Positions 8,919 through 18,578 of a DNA stretch of 64,000 bases are shown piece after piece. The stretch spans positions 1 through 64,000 of the forward strand of contig DASXML010000083.1 of assembly GCA_036495715.1 (NCBI GenBank), read 5' to 3'. This DNA is from Scandinavium sp036495715 (GTDB lineage Bacteria > Pseudomonadota > Gammaproteobacteria > Enterobacterales > Enterobacteriaceae). Below the pieces are notes generated by a model, which worked only from the letters and a program-made list of their open reading frames with translations, had not been told where the DNA came from and ran no database searches. The first letter of the stretch is position 1, and each line of letters starts with the position of its first letter. The translations under genes and the position numbers were made by a program.

Positions 8919-11020
8919 ACACGGCCTTCCTCTTTTGCCATCGCCGCACGCAGACGACGATTTTCCCGACGTGATTTCCAGGTTAACCAGAACAGTTCAA
9001 ACACACAGCGCAAAATGGTCACGAACGAGCGGAACGGGTTGTCCTGCGGGCGCGGCGGCTGGATCCATGCATCAGCACGGGACAGCACCACACGTACCAG
9101 TTCACGACGGCGCGACAGCGGAATATTTTCTTCAAACATCAGACGGATATAGCGCTCATCGGCCGCAATCATTTTGGCGGGAATCGAGATAGCGCCGGAT
9201 TGCAAAATCAGCTCCACTTCTTCAATTTCGTCATTCAAGTGACGCTGGTCCACAACCTCTACGCGGCAGCCCCCCATCGACAAATCGGCCGTTTTGCTGC
9301 GCGCCACAATGCCGCTGGCGTAGTGAATGAGGACCGGGATATTCACGTCGATGCGAATGGTTTTACGGGTCTGCTTGGTTTCCCGCGCCACCGCAATCGC
9401 GGCAAGCAGGAAGATCAGGCTATACGCGCCCCACCCAACATTCAGCGCGATAACGCTCGGGTCGGAACCAAAATAGTTAAACCCACTGGCGCGGATAATA
9501 CCGGCTATCACCGCCACACCGAGCAAGAACGCCACCACCAGGTGCGGGCGCACGACCGCGAAATCGAAATAATCTGCGTCGAGCAACTGGCCTTTATCGG
9601 TCACGTTGAACTTGCCGCGTTTCGGGAAAATCATGGTGATAAGCGTCGGCAGCACCAGGTGGAACGCCAGCACGATATCGTAGATTTCGCCCCAGAAACT
9701 GTAGCGATAACGTCCGTTCATTCTCGAACCGACATAAATCGCGAGGAACAGGTGCGGTAAGGCGTAAGAGACAATCAGGCTTGCCGACGAGTGAATGATG
9801 TTGAGGTTAAACAGCAGGTACGCCAGCGGCGCAGTCACAAACACCACGCGCGGTAGCGCAAACTGGTAATACATCATCGCGCTGAGATAACACAGACGCT
9901 GCTGGATAGTCAGCCCGCGACCAAACAGCGGGTTATCCATCCGGAATATCTGCGTCATACCGCGCGCCCAACGGGTACGCTGAATGACGTGCAGCACCAG
10001 ACGTTCGGTCGCCAGACCGGCGGCCAGCGGAATATCGATAAAGGCCGATTTCCAGCCCAGACGCTGCATTTTCAGCGCGGTGTGCGCATCTTCTGTCACC
10101 GTTTCAACCGCAAAACCGCCAATCTCTTCCAGCGCGCTACGGCGGATAACTGCACAGGAGCCGCAGAAGAACGTGGCGTTCCAGTTATCGTTGCCGCGCT
10201 GAATAGGGCCGTAGAACAGCATCCCTTCGTTAGGAATATCACGGCCCACGGAAAGGTTACGCTCGAACGGATCGGGCGAGTAGAAATAGTGTGGCGTCTG
10301 CACCAGCGCCAGTTTCGGGTCTTTCAGGAAACCCCCGACGGTGGCTTGCAGGAAAATACGCGTTGCCACGTGATCACAGTCGAAGACGCAAATAAGCTCG
10401 CCTTTGGTGAGTTTCATCGCGTGGTTAAGGTTACCCGCTTTTGCATGGCTGTTGTCATTACGGGTGATGTAACCCACGCCGACATCGGCGGCAAAGACGG
10501 CGAACTCATTGCGTTTACCGTCATCAAGCAGATAGATTTTGATTTTGTCTTTCGGGTAGTCGATACACTGCGCCGCCAACACGGTGTCACGCACCACGTC
10601 CAGCGGTTCGTTATAGCTCGGGATGTAGACATCAACCGTTGGCCACAACGACATGTCGTCCGGCAGCGGCGTAATATCACGATTGAGCGGCCAGACGGTC
10701 TGCAAATAGTTCAGCAGCAGCATTACCCAAATGTAGACTTCCGCCAGAAATAACCCTGTGCCGAGGATGGCTTCTATTTCGGAATTAAAATGCAGCGTTT
10801 GCGTTAGGCGGAAATACATATATCGGGTGGACATCAATAATGATGTCACAACCATAATCACCGAGATGCTACGGCGTTTACTGAATCCCATCAGGAACAG
10901 AATACCCACGCTCAGCAAACCGAAAATAGACTGTTTTTGGCTGTCCATTGGGGTGGCAATCACAAGAATTGCGACCGGTGCCAGCAGCAAAACCAGCAAC
11001 CAGAAGGATAACTTTTTCAT
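8915..11020 (-). CDS. bcsA: cellulose synthase catalytic subunit BcsA (GT2, PilZ)
   Basis: A 701-aa inner-membrane glycosyltransferase that polymerises UDP-glucose to cellulose and secretes it. Visible motifs: DDG (166-168), DCDH (214-217), TED (309-311), QRTRW (347-351), the gating loop FNVTDKG (471-477) and the PilZ domain with R552-x3-R556 and DLSMGG (579-584). The PilZ residues indicate activation by cyclic di-GMP. Eight or so membrane helices flank the GT domain. It is shorter than E. coli BcsA (872 aa) because it lacks the extra N-terminal region, as usual for this operon class. The start is 17 bp after bcsQ. Confidence 0.97.
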   Translation of the reverse strand: MKKLSFWLLVLLLAPVAILVIATPMDSQKQSIFGLLSVGILFLMGFSKRRSISVIMVVTSLLMSTRYMYFRLTQTLHFNSEIEAILGTGLFLAEVYIWVMLLLNYLQTVWPLNRDITPLPDDMSLWPTVDVYIPSYNEPLDVVRDTVLAAQCIDYPKDKIKIYLLDDGKRNEFAVFAADVGVGYITRNDNSHAKAGNLNHAMKLTKGELICVFDCDHVATRIFLQATVGGFLKDPKLALVQTPHYFYSPDPFERNLSVGRDIPNEGMLFYGPIQRGNDNWNATFFCGSCAVIRRSALEEIGGFAVETVTEDAHTALKMQRLGWKSAFIDIPLAAGLATERLVLHVIQRTRWARGMTQIFRMDNPLFGRGLTIQQRLCYLSAMMYYQFALPRVVFVTAPLAYLLFNLNIIHSSASLIVSYALPHLFLAIYVGSRMNGRYRYSFWGEIYDIVLAFHLVLPTLITMIFPKRGKFNVTDKGQLLDADYFDFAVVRPHLVVAFLLGVAVIAGIIRASGFNYFGSDPSVIALNVGWGAYSLIFLLAAIAVARETKQTRKTIRIDVNIPVLIHYASGIVARSKTADLSMGGCRVEVVDQRHLNDEIEEVELILQSGAISIPAKMIAADERYIRLMFEENIPLSRRRELVRVVLSRADAWIQPPRPQDNPFRSFVTILRCVFELFWLTWKSRRENRRLRAAMAKEEGRV

Positions 11021-11037
11021 AAGCGGCCCTGAATGTA

Positions 11038-11841
11038 TTAAAGCCCGGACATGCGTGGCATGTTATGTACCGTGCCATCCCCAACGTTGACGCCCAATTT
11101 CGCGGCGACCTTTTTTGCAATAATTTCAATATCAAACGCCGCCGCAGACGCTGGGCTAAATTCGAATATTGATTTTTGCGATGCGTTAGCTTCAATCACG
11201 CTTTCGTCGCGATGAATAATCCCCAACAGCTGTTCACCCAGTCTATCTTCCATAAATGCGGTGACGTCACGGCTGATTTGACGGCGGCTATCGCTTTGGT
11301 TTACCACGAAGAAATGACCGTGCTTATGGTTCAGAGCATCGCCGGTCAGACGGTTATTTTCGACGTGAGGCAGCAACGACATTGAGGCGGTATCCGACAT
11401 CAGCGTCACTAAATGAATATCGGCCAGCGGGGTCATGGCTTTGAGGGCCGCAGACGGGCCTGGCGGGAAATCAGCGACGATAATTAATCCCGGATAGTTC
11501 AGCAGCGTTCCCAGCCCACGGCTCAGGAAATGATCGTCATGCATCAATTTATCTTCAAAATCAACGCGCTGCTGTTCCGTGACTTCACCATACGGCAGCA
11601 CGAACATGTTGCCGCCCGCACCGAGAACATACTGGCTCCAGTCGGAAGAATCAGACGATTTTGCCACATAGCCACGCTCGTCAGAAAGCGGTACACCAAA
11701 GTGCAGACGCAGTGCATTTTGTACGTCAAAATCGAGCGCCAACACTTTACTGCCTGCGCGCGCAAGGGCGTGCGTCAGGTTAGCCGCGAGGGTGGTTTTG
11801 CCCACGCCGCCTTTAGGAGAACAGACGCAAATTAGCGGCAT
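11038..11841 (-). CDS. bcsQ: MinD/ParA-like ATPase BcsQ
   Basis: A 267-aa P-loop ATPase with the deviant Walker A motif PKGGVGKTT at residues 9-17 and the ParA/MinD core (LALDFDVQNALRLHFG, LIIVADFPPGPSAALK). In E. coli BcsQ is needed for cellulose synthesis and polar placement of the machinery. It starts 10 bp inside the end of bcsO, so the two are translationally coupled. No truncation is seen, unlike the K-12 allele which carries a premature stop. Confidence 0.93.
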   Translation of the reverse strand: MPLICVCSPKGGVGKTTLAANLTHALARAGSKVLALDFDVQNALRLHFGVPLSDERGYVAKSSDSSDWSQYVLGAGGNMFVLPYGEVTEQQRVDFEDKLMHDDHFLSRGLGTLLNYPGLIIVADFPPGPSAALKAMTPLADIHLVTLMSDTASMSLLPHVENNRLTGDALNHKHGHFFVVNQSDSRRQISRDVTAFMEDRLGEQLLGIIHRDESVIEANASQKSIFEFSPASAAAFDIEIIAKKVAAKLGVNVGDGTVHNMPRMSGL

Positions 11842-12380
11842 GAAGAAATCCTTTCGAGCAATGATTTTAAGGGCTGATCTTTTTCTTCTTTCTCTGCTTT
11901 CCCTGGCACATCGGCGGTTTTAGGTGCAAAGAGTCGGGAATAATTCACCGCTTCCGGGGTGACCGGTTTCGGTGGACGAGCAACAGGCGGTGGCGTCGGC
12001 TCGACCAGTGGGGCTGCGGTCTGAACAACCGGTTCGGGCTTGGTTATTGGCGCAGATACCGGCGCTGGCGCCGCTTCAGGTTCCACTTTTGGCGTCATCT
12101 GAGTAGAAACGCTCTGCATAATAGATGTCGAACGAGATTCATGAACCGGCTGCGCGTCATGCGCAGCAAAAGCATCGGCCGCCACAGGTTGGGGAACAAT
12201 CTGCGACACCGAACCGCCCATCGCCAGGGGGGATTCTTTCTCAGTGGGGGGAGACAGCTGATCGAGGATCGCCCAATCACCACGATCGCGCGCGGCGGTT
12301 TGGGCAGAAAGATCCTTAAATTCGAGACTTTGCGTGCGAGTTTTTTCCTTAAACCGCTGCAAATCATCATAATGGTTCAT
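11832..12380 (-). CDS. bcsO: proline-rich cellulose operon protein BcsO
   Basis: A 182-aa protein of low complexity. The N-terminus (MNHYDDLQRFKEKTRT, then LEFKDLSAQTAARDRGDWAILDQL) resembles the BcsO family found at the head of BcsD-type operons. The centre, about residues 85-145, is rich in Pro, Ala, Val and Glu (PVVQTAAPLVEPTPPPVARPPKP) and likely disordered; a short conserved VNYSRLFAPK follows. No signal peptide or membrane helix. The exact role is not known; it may scaffold the cytoplasmic side of the synthase. Start chosen at ATG 12380, preceded by GGGG; a GTG six codons upstream (12398) is possible. Confidence 0.75.
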   Translation of the reverse strand: MNHYDDLQRFKEKTRTQSLEFKDLSAQTAARDRGDWAILDQLSPPTEKESPLAMGGSVSQIVPQPVAADAFAAHDAQPVHESRSTSIMQSVSTQMTPKVEPEAAPAPVSAPITKPEPVVQTAAPLVEPTPPPVARPPKPVTPEAVNYSRLFAPKTADVPGKAEKEEKDQPLKSLLERISSCR

Positions 12381-12868
12381 ATTAACCCCATGATTCACAA
12401 AAGTATTACGTCAATAACCTGCTGTTTTATAACGTATCCGTCCAACTACAGCATAGTGTATTTTGTATCAATGCGAGCACCCGCAGGGCCAGGATATTAA
12501 TTGCCACGAGTAACTATTAAGTCAGGATTTAATGTTAAATAAGCGCTGGCTTATTTAACGCAATATTTTCATATATCCTGAACCACGACTATCTTTTTTT
12601 ATCGCAAAAAACGAGCTAAGACTTTTCTTCTTTTTTAGCCGCCGCATAACGACACAACGTGCTACACATCCAATAAATGGCAATACAGAGAAATGCCACG
12701 CGCTAAATTGACGGCCTAATCCTTTTGGGTAAATTCTCGCCGTGGAAATCTTCTTACATTATTTGAAATTTTTTGTTACATGGTATCATTCATTATCAGT
12801 ACTGTTCTCAAGGGAATAAAAAACCGGAGCACAAGGCTCCGGTTTACGTTAACGCTGACGCATTGCGG
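12381..12868. other. bcsO upstream / dppF downstream intergenic region (488 bp)
   Basis: AT-rich region holding the presumed promoter of the leftward cellulose operon (roughly 12390-12780) and the terminator of dpp. No open frame with a ribosome site was found, and neither bcsR nor bcsE/F/G is present, so the operon head differs from E. coli. Confidence 0.5.
12816..12848 (-). terminator. terminator of dppABCDF
   Basis: Perfect 10-bp stem AAACCGGAGC (12821-12830) and GCTCCGGTTT (12836-12845), loop ACAAG; on the minus strand it runs into TTTTTTATT. It lies 20 bp past the dppF stop. Confidence 0.85.
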
Positions 12869-13882
12869 TTAAGCCAGCGGCTTCTCACCGTTTTCATCCT
12901 GGTCGACAGCAAAACACGCGACCAGTTGACCGCCGTAATCTTTCAACTGCGGCTGCAACTGCGTGCAAGGGCCAAAGCGGCGACGGCAGCGGGCGTTAAA
13001 CGCACAGCCCGGAGGCGGATTCAGCGGGCTTGGTAGTTCACCGGTGAGCTTAATACGCTCACGACGGTCGTCCGGGTTCAGACGCGGCGTCGCAGAAAGC
13101 AGCGCCTGCGTATAAGGGTGGCGCGGATTGTTGAAAATCTGCTCTTTCGTGCCCTTTTCCACGCAGCGGCCCAAATACATCACCATCACTTCGTCGGCGA
13201 TGTGTTCGACCACCGACAAATCATGCGAGATGAACACGTACGACAGCCCCATTTCCTGCTGTAAATCCATCATCAGATTCAGCACCTGCGCTCGCACGGA
13301 AACATCGAGCGCAGAAACAGGTTCATCGGCAATCACCACGTCCGGGTCAAGCATCAGCCCACGCGCAATCGCGATACGCTGACGCTGACCGCCGGAGAAC
13401 ATGTGCGGATAGCGGTCATAATGCTCGGTTTTCAGGCCGACTTTCGCCATCATCTCCAGCACTTTTTCCCGGCGTTCCGCTTTGCTCAACGTGGTGTTGA
13501 TTTGCAGCGGCTCTTCCAGAATCTGGCTGACTTTCTTACGCGGATTCAGCGAGCCATATGGGTTCTGGAACACGATTTGGATCTTCTGACGACGCAGTTT
13601 CTGCGCGTGCGGGTCGTGCTTGAGCAGATCCTGCCCTTGATAGTACAGCTCGCCGCCGGTCGGGATTTCAATCATCGTCAACAGACGGCCCAGCGTGGAT
13701 TTCCCACAGCCAGATTCGCCCACCACAGCCAGCGTTTTACCGCGTTCGAGGTCAAACGATACGCCATCCAGCGCTTTCACCAGGCGCTCAGGGGCAAAAA
13801 TGCCCTTCTTCACCGGGTAGTGTTTTTTCAGATCGATAGCCTGCAACAGCGGCTGTCGCGAGGTGGCCTCATGCGTACTCAT
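12869..13882 (-). CDS. dppF: dipeptide ABC transporter ATP-binding protein DppF
   Basis: A 337-aa ATPase of the dipeptide/haem importer. Walker A GESGCGKST, signature LSGGQ-type segment (FSGGQRQRIAIARGL) and Walker B VVIADEPVSALD are intact. The C-terminal oligopeptide-transporter extension with Cys residues (PPGCAFNARCRRRFGPC) is typical of the OppD/DppF group and may bind an iron-sulphur cluster. It overlaps dppD by 4 bp and is the last gene of the operon. Confidence 0.97.
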   Translation of the reverse strand: MSTHEATSRQPLLQAIDLKKHYPVKKGIFAPERLVKALDGVSFDLERGKTLAVVGESGCGKSTLGRLLTMIEIPTGGELYYQGQDLLKHDPHAQKLRRQKIQIVFQNPYGSLNPRKKVSQILEEPLQINTTLSKAERREKVLEMMAKVGLKTEHYDRYPHMFSGGQRQRIAIARGLMLDPDVVIADEPVSALDVSVRAQVLNLMMDLQQEMGLSYVFISHDLSVVEHIADEVMVMYLGRCVEKGTKEQIFNNPRHPYTQALLSATPRLNPDDRRERIKLTGELPSPLNPPPGCAFNARCRRRFGPCTQLQPQLKDYGGQLVACFAVDQDENGEKPLA

Positions 13883-14862
13883 CGTGTTGGCCTCCCGGCA
13901 TCATCGAGGGGGTAATGGCATTTGGACTGACGACCGCCATCGACGGTGTTCAGTTCAGGTTCTTCTGTGCGGCATTTGTCGCTGGCGTACGGGCAACGCG
14001 GGTTGAGCAGGCAGCCATTTGGGCGATCGTACTTGCCCGGAACGACACCCGGCAACGAAGCCAGACGCGCCTTGTCCTGCGCAAACTCCGGCAGCGCGCG
14101 CAGCAGTGCCTGGGTATATGGATGGCGCGGCGCGCGGAAAATATCCTGCGCGGCCCCGGTTTCCACCACCTGGCCTGCGTACATTACGATGATTTTGTGT
14201 GCCGCTTCTGCTACCAATGCTAAATCGTGGGTGATCAGCACCAGCGCCATATTCTCTTTCTGCTGAAGCTCCAGCAGTAACTCGATGATCTGCGCCTGAA
14301 TGGTCACATCCAGCGCCGTCGTCGGTTCATCGGCAATCAGCAGCTTCGGACGACAGGCAATCGCCATCGCGATCATCACGCGCTGGCTCATCCCGCCGGA
14401 AAGCTGGTGCGGATAGACATCAAGACGCGAAGCCGGGTCAGGAATGCCCACCAGATTCAACAGGTCGATCGCGCGCTGAACACGGGTTTTCTTATTCCCG
14501 CCCTGATGCACCTTAATCGCTTCCATGATCTGGAAACCGACGGTGTAGCACGGGTTAAGGCTGGTCATCGGATCCTGGAAAATCATCGCCACTTCCGCAC
14601 CCACCAGCTGGCGACGCTCTTTTTCGGAAATGCGCTGTAAATCCCGCCCGTTAAATTCCAGTTTTTCCGCCATCACGCGGCCCGGGTAATCAATCAGTCC
14701 CATAATCGCCAGAGAACTGACAGATTTACCGGAACCGGATTCCCCAACGATACCCACCACTTCGCCCTGCTTTACGCTATAGCTGATGCGGTCCACGGCA
14801 CGAAACGGGGTGCCTTCGTCACCGAAGTGCACCGATAATTTATCTATATTTAATAACGCCAT
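13879..14862 (-). CDS. dppD: dipeptide ABC transporter ATP-binding protein DppD
   Basis: A 327-aa ATPase that pairs with DppF. Walker A GESGSGKS, signature LSGGMSQRVMIAMA, Walker B LLIADEPTTALD, and a Cys-containing C-terminal extension (NGCLLNPRCPYASDKC). It follows dppC after 10 bp and overlaps dppF by 4 bp, so both ATPases are made together. Confidence 0.97.
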   Translation of the reverse strand: MALLNIDKLSVHFGDEGTPFRAVDRISYSVKQGEVVGIVGESGSGKSVSSLAIMGLIDYPGRVMAEKLEFNGRDLQRISEKERRQLVGAEVAMIFQDPMTSLNPCYTVGFQIMEAIKVHQGGNKKTRVQRAIDLLNLVGIPDPASRLDVYPHQLSGGMSQRVMIAMAIACRPKLLIADEPTTALDVTIQAQIIELLLELQQKENMALVLITHDLALVAEAAHKIIVMYAGQVVETGAAQDIFRAPRHPYTQALLRALPEFAQDKARLASLPGVVPGKYDRPNGCLLNPRCPYASDKCRTEEPELNTVDGGRQSKCHYPLDDAGRPTR

Positions 14863-14872
14863 CTCGAGCCTC

Positions 14873-15772
14873 TTACTGCTTCAGTTTGGGATCCAGCGCG
14901 TCACGCAGACCGTCGCCCATCAGGTTAAATGCCAGCACCGTAAACAGGATTGCGAGACCCGGGAAGGTCACAACCCACCAGGCGCTTTGCGCGAACTGCA
15001 ACACGTCGGAGAGCATAGTGCCCCATTCCGGTGTTGGCGGTTGCGCACCCATGCCAAGGAAGCCAAGAGCGGCCATATCGAGAATGGCGTTCGAGAAGCC
15101 AAGCGACGCCTGAACAATCAGCGGCGCAAGACAGTTGGGGAGAATATTGACGAACATCTGACGCATCGCACCCGCACCCGCCACACGAGAAGCGGTGACA
15201 TAATCGCGGTTAACTTCGACCAGTACGGCCCCACGGGTCAAGCGCACGTAGTGAGGCAAGGCGACAAAGGTTAATGCCAGCGCGGCATTGCCGATCGACG
15301 GGCCAAATATCGCCACCAGCACCAGTGCCAGCAGTAAGCTCGGCAGAGCCAGCATGATATCGACAACGCGCATAATGATGTTATCAACGAGGCCGCCGAA
15401 GTAGCCCGCCATCAGGCCAAGAACAACCCCGAGCACCAACGACAGCACCACCACCAGACAGCCGACCAGCAAGGACAAACGCGCACCGTACATCAGACGC
15501 GACAACACATCGCGGCCCACGTCATCGGTACCGAACAGATGCGCCAGACTGCCGCCGTCCTGCCAGAATGGCGGGGCCAGCAGCGTATCGCGGAACTGTT
15601 CCGCCGGGTTATGCGGCGCGAGGAAATTCGCGAAGATAGCGATAATCACCACCACCACCACATAGACCAGCCCGACAACTGCGCCTTTATTACGTTTGAA
15701 ATAGTGCCAAAACTCCTGTAACGGGGTCATTGGCACCGGTGCAGCAACTTTATTTTCAGTGACTTGTGACAT
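14873..15772 (-). CDS. dppC: dipeptide ABC transporter permease DppC
   Basis: A 299-aa inner-membrane permease with an N-terminal cytoplasmic stretch, a first helix (GAVVGLVYVVVVVIIAIFAN) and five more helices forming the BPD_transp_1 core. The EAA-type coupling loop is visible as VASRVAGAGAMRQMFVNILPN. It forms the channel with DppB. Confidence 0.97.
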   Translation of the reverse strand: MSQVTENKVAAPVPMTPLQEFWHYFKRNKGAVVGLVYVVVVVIIAIFANFLAPHNPAEQFRDTLLAPPFWQDGGSLAHLFGTDDVGRDVLSRLMYGARLSLLVGCLVVVLSLVLGVVLGLMAGYFGGLVDNIIMRVVDIMLALPSLLLALVLVAIFGPSIGNAALALTFVALPHYVRLTRGAVLVEVNRDYVTASRVAGAGAMRQMFVNILPNCLAPLIVQASLGFSNAILDMAALGFLGMGAQPPTPEWGTMLSDVLQFAQSAWWVVTFPGLAILFTVLAFNLMGDGLRDALDPKLKQ

Positions 15773-15781
15773 GATGGCCCC

Positions 15782-16801
15782 TTACTTCCTATGACGAATA
15801 CGCGGGTTCACCACGCCGTACAGCAGGTCAACCAACAGGTTAACGAGGATAATCATCGTCGCCACCAGCAGGACCCCGCCTTGCACAACCGGATAGTCAC
15901 GGCGTTGCAGAGCATCAATTAACCAGCGCCCCAGGCCCGGCCAGGAGAAGATGGTTTCAGTCAGGATAGCCCCCGCCAGCAGCGTACCAACCTGCAAACC
16001 GATAACCGTCACGACCGGCAGCATCGCGTTACGCAGCGCATGCACAATAATCACCCGCATACGGGTCAGACCTTTCGCTCGTGCGGTACGGATGTAGTCT
16101 TCGCCGAGCACTTCCAGCATCGCCGAACGGGTCATACGCACAATCACCGCCAGCGGAATGGTGCCGAGCACCACCGCAGGCAAGACCATATGCGCTAACG
16201 CATCAATGAAGTCGCCCGGCTCGCCCCAAATGGCGGTATCAATCAACATGAATCCGGTTAACGGCATCGAGTCATCAAGGAATACCGAATCGCTGATACG
16301 CCCGGAAACTGGCGCGAGGTTCCATTGCACCGACACCAACATGATCATCATCATGCCCCACCAGAAGATAGGCATGGAGTAACCGGTCAGCGCGAGGCCA
16401 ACGGCGGTGTGATCGAAGATGGAGCCGCGTTTAACGGCAGCCAGTACACCGACGGGAATACCCACGGCAATGGCAAAAATCATGGCGCACACGCCGAGTT
16501 CCAACGTGGCTTTAAAGCGCGGGACAAACTCGTCCCACACCGGCAGGCGGCTTTTGAGTGAAATGCCTAAATCACCATGAAGAACGCCCCAGACATAGTG
16601 GACGTATTGTTGCCACATTGGCTTATCAAGGCCTAATGCAGCCAGAAGCTCTGCGTGACGCTCAGGGGATATACCGCGCTCACCTGCCATGATCAGCACC
16701 GGGTCTCCGGGGATCATATGGACAAAGGCAAAGGTCAGCAGGGTGATACCGATAAAGGTCGGGATAACTAATCCCAAACGTCGGAGGATGAACTGAAACA
16801 T
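15782..16801 (-). CDS. dppB: dipeptide ABC transporter permease DppB
   Basis: A 339-aa inner-membrane permease, same length as in E. coli. The N-terminus MFQFILRRLGLVIPTFIGIT is the first membrane helix; the coupling loop is YIRTARAKGLTRMRVIIVHALRNA split around residue 240. It is separated from dppA by 132 bp containing hairpins that probably lower its expression relative to the binding protein. Confidence 0.97.
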   Translation of the reverse strand: MFQFILRRLGLVIPTFIGITLLTFAFVHMIPGDPVLIMAGERGISPERHAELLAALGLDKPMWQQYVHYVWGVLHGDLGISLKSRLPVWDEFVPRFKATLELGVCAMIFAIAVGIPVGVLAAVKRGSIFDHTAVGLALTGYSMPIFWWGMMMIMLVSVQWNLAPVSGRISDSVFLDDSMPLTGFMLIDTAIWGEPGDFIDALAHMVLPAVVLGTIPLAVIVRMTRSAMLEVLGEDYIRTARAKGLTRMRVIIVHALRNAMLPVVTVIGLQVGTLLAGAILTETIFSWPGLGRWLIDALQRRDYPVVQGGVLLVATMIILVNLLVDLLYGVVNPRIRHRK

Positions 16802-16861
16802 AACCCGGATTCTCTCTCATGACACACTGCCTGGCGACAGCGCATCTGTATTGCTCACAAA

Positions 16862-16916
16862 TATCTCCCCAACCGGGGGAGAATAGGCCTGTTCCCTCCC
16901 CCAAGGGGGAGAGGGA
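16862..16916 (-). promoter_or_regulatory. paired hairpins between dppA and dppB
   Basis: Two similar small hairpins: CTCCCC-AACC-GGGGGAG near 16865-16881 and the perfect 7-bp CTCCCCC (16896-16902)/GGGGGAG (16905-16911). Neither has a T run, so they are more likely mRNA-stabilising or attenuating structures than full terminators. This would give excess DppA over the membrane components; that function is inferred. Confidence 0.5.
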
Positions 16917-16933
16917 ATCAGGCGTGGTGCTTA

Positions 16934-18541
16934 TTATTCGATGGAGACGTTTTCGAAGTGGTGCTTACCTAATGGATCAACCACATAGCCTTTGACTTCT
17001 TTACGCACCGGCTCATACACGGTGGAGTGAGCAATAATCAGCGCTGGAGCCTGATCATGCATCACGACCTGAGCCTGTTTGTACAGTTCAATACGCTTGT
17101 TGTGATCGTCGGTAGCACGTGCCGGTTGAATTTGATCTTCAAACGGCTTGTAGCACCAGCGAGAGTAGTTAGAACCGTCTTTCGCCGCCGCACAGCTGAA
17201 CAGGGTCGCGAAGAAGTTGTCCGGATCCCCATTGTCGCCGGTCCAGCCCATCATCACAGTCTGATGCTCACCCGCTTTGGCGCGTTTCAGGTACTCGCCC
17301 CACTCGTAGGTCACGATGTTAGCTTTCACGCCCACTTTCGCCCAGTCCGCCTGAATCATCTCAGCCATACGGCGAGCGTTCGGGTTGTAAGGACGCTGAA
17401 CAGGCATCGCCCACAGGTCGATAGAGAAACCGTCTGCGTGGCCCGCTTCTTTCAGCAGCGCTTTGGCTTTTTCCGGATCGTAGGTGTAATCCTTAACATC
17501 GTCGTTATAGCCCCACATGGTTGGTGGGATCAGGTTCTTGGCCGCAACGCCAGCGCCCTGATAAACGGCTTTGATGATCGCTTCTTTGTTCACCGCGTAG
17601 GTCAACGCCTGGCGAACTTTTACGTCATCCAGCGGCTTTTTCTCGGTGTTGAAGGAAAGATAGCCTACGTTCAGACCTGCCTGTTGCAGCAGGTTGATGT
17701 TCTTGTCCTGCTTCATGCGCGCAATATCAGCCGGGTTCGGGTACGGCATCACCTGACATTCGTTTTTCTGCAGTTTGGCGTAACGCACGGACGCATCAGG
17801 CGTGATGGAGAATACCAGACGGTCGATCTGCGGCTTGGTGCCCCAGTAACCCGCGAACGCTTTGTACAGAATACGGGAGTCTTTCTGGTACTGAACCAGC
17901 TGGAATGGACCGGTACCGATTGGGTTCAGGTCAATTTTCTCCGGCGTGCCGGCTTTCAGCATGTTGTCGGCATATTCTTTGGACAGAATAGACGCGAAGT
18001 CCATGGCCAGGTCAGCCAGGAACGGTGCTTCCGGGCGAGTCAGCACGAACTGAACGGTATTATCGTCCACTTTCTTCACTTCGCTTATCAGATCCGGCAG
18101 GCCCATGCCTTCAAAGTATTCGTAGCTGCCGCCAGAGACTTTATGGAACGGGTTTTTGTCGTTCTTCTGACGATCGAAGGAGAAGACGATGTCATCCGCG
18201 TTCAGATCGCGAGTCGGTTTGAAATCTTTATTGTCCTGCCACTTAACGCCCTGACGCAGGTGGAAAGTGTAGGTCTTACCATCTGCGCTGACGTCCCACT
18301 TCTCTGCCAGACCCGGGATGATTTCCGTGGTGCCAGTTTTGAATTCAACCAGACGGTTATAGATAGGCACGGAGCTAGCGTCGTAGGTCGTACCAGAGGT
18401 GAATAGCTGTGGGTTAAAGCCTTCCGGCGAGCCTTCAGAACAGTAAACCAGGGTCTTGGCCTGTACGCTTGCCGCCACGGTCAACGCCACAAGGCTAAGA
18501 CCAAGCTTCAGCATCCCTGACTTTTTCAAGGAAATACTCAT
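16934..18541 (-). CDS. dppA: periplasmic dipeptide-binding protein DppA
   Basis: A 535-aa family 5 solute-binding protein, same length as in E. coli. Signal peptide 1-28 ends ASVQA before KTLVYCSEGSPEGFNP. The family signature LAEKWDVSADGKTYTFHLR is present. It captures dipeptides for DppBCDF and also serves dipeptide chemotaxis (with Tap) and haem uptake in E. coli. It is first in the operon and has GGAGC upstream of the start. Confidence 0.97.
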   Translation of the reverse strand: MSISLKKSGMLKLGLSLVALTVAASVQAKTLVYCSEGSPEGFNPQLFTSGTTYDASSVPIYNRLVEFKTGTTEIIPGLAEKWDVSADGKTYTFHLRQGVKWQDNKDFKPTRDLNADDIVFSFDRQKNDKNPFHKVSGGSYEYFEGMGLPDLISEVKKVDDNTVQFVLTRPEAPFLADLAMDFASILSKEYADNMLKAGTPEKIDLNPIGTGPFQLVQYQKDSRILYKAFAGYWGTKPQIDRLVFSITPDASVRYAKLQKNECQVMPYPNPADIARMKQDKNINLLQQAGLNVGYLSFNTEKKPLDDVKVRQALTYAVNKEAIIKAVYQGAGVAAKNLIPPTMWGYNDDVKDYTYDPEKAKALLKEAGHADGFSIDLWAMPVQRPYNPNARRMAEMIQADWAKVGVKANIVTYEWGEYLKRAKAGEHQTVMMGWTGDNGDPDNFFATLFSCAAAKDGSNYSRWCYKPFEDQIQPARATDDHNKRIELYKQAQVVMHDQAPALIIAHSTVYEPVRKEVKGYVVDPLGKHHFENVSIE

Positions 18542-18555
18542 TATTCTGCTCCAAA

Positions 18556-18578
18556 TGTGATGTTTGTTTGTTGTGTTT
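18556..18578 (-). promoter_or_regulatory. CA-rich leader of dppA, likely GcvB sRNA target
   Basis: The dppA 5' leader on the minus strand reads AACACAACAAACAAACATC about 15-37 bases before the start codon. GcvB represses dppA in E. coli and Salmonella by pairing its GU-rich R1 segment with such CA-rich leaders. The gcvB gene is outside this window. Confidence 0.6.

Noticed and set aside
17027..18406. A 459-aa plus-strand frame over dppA
   Set aside because: Antisense shadow of dppA with no signal of real coding.
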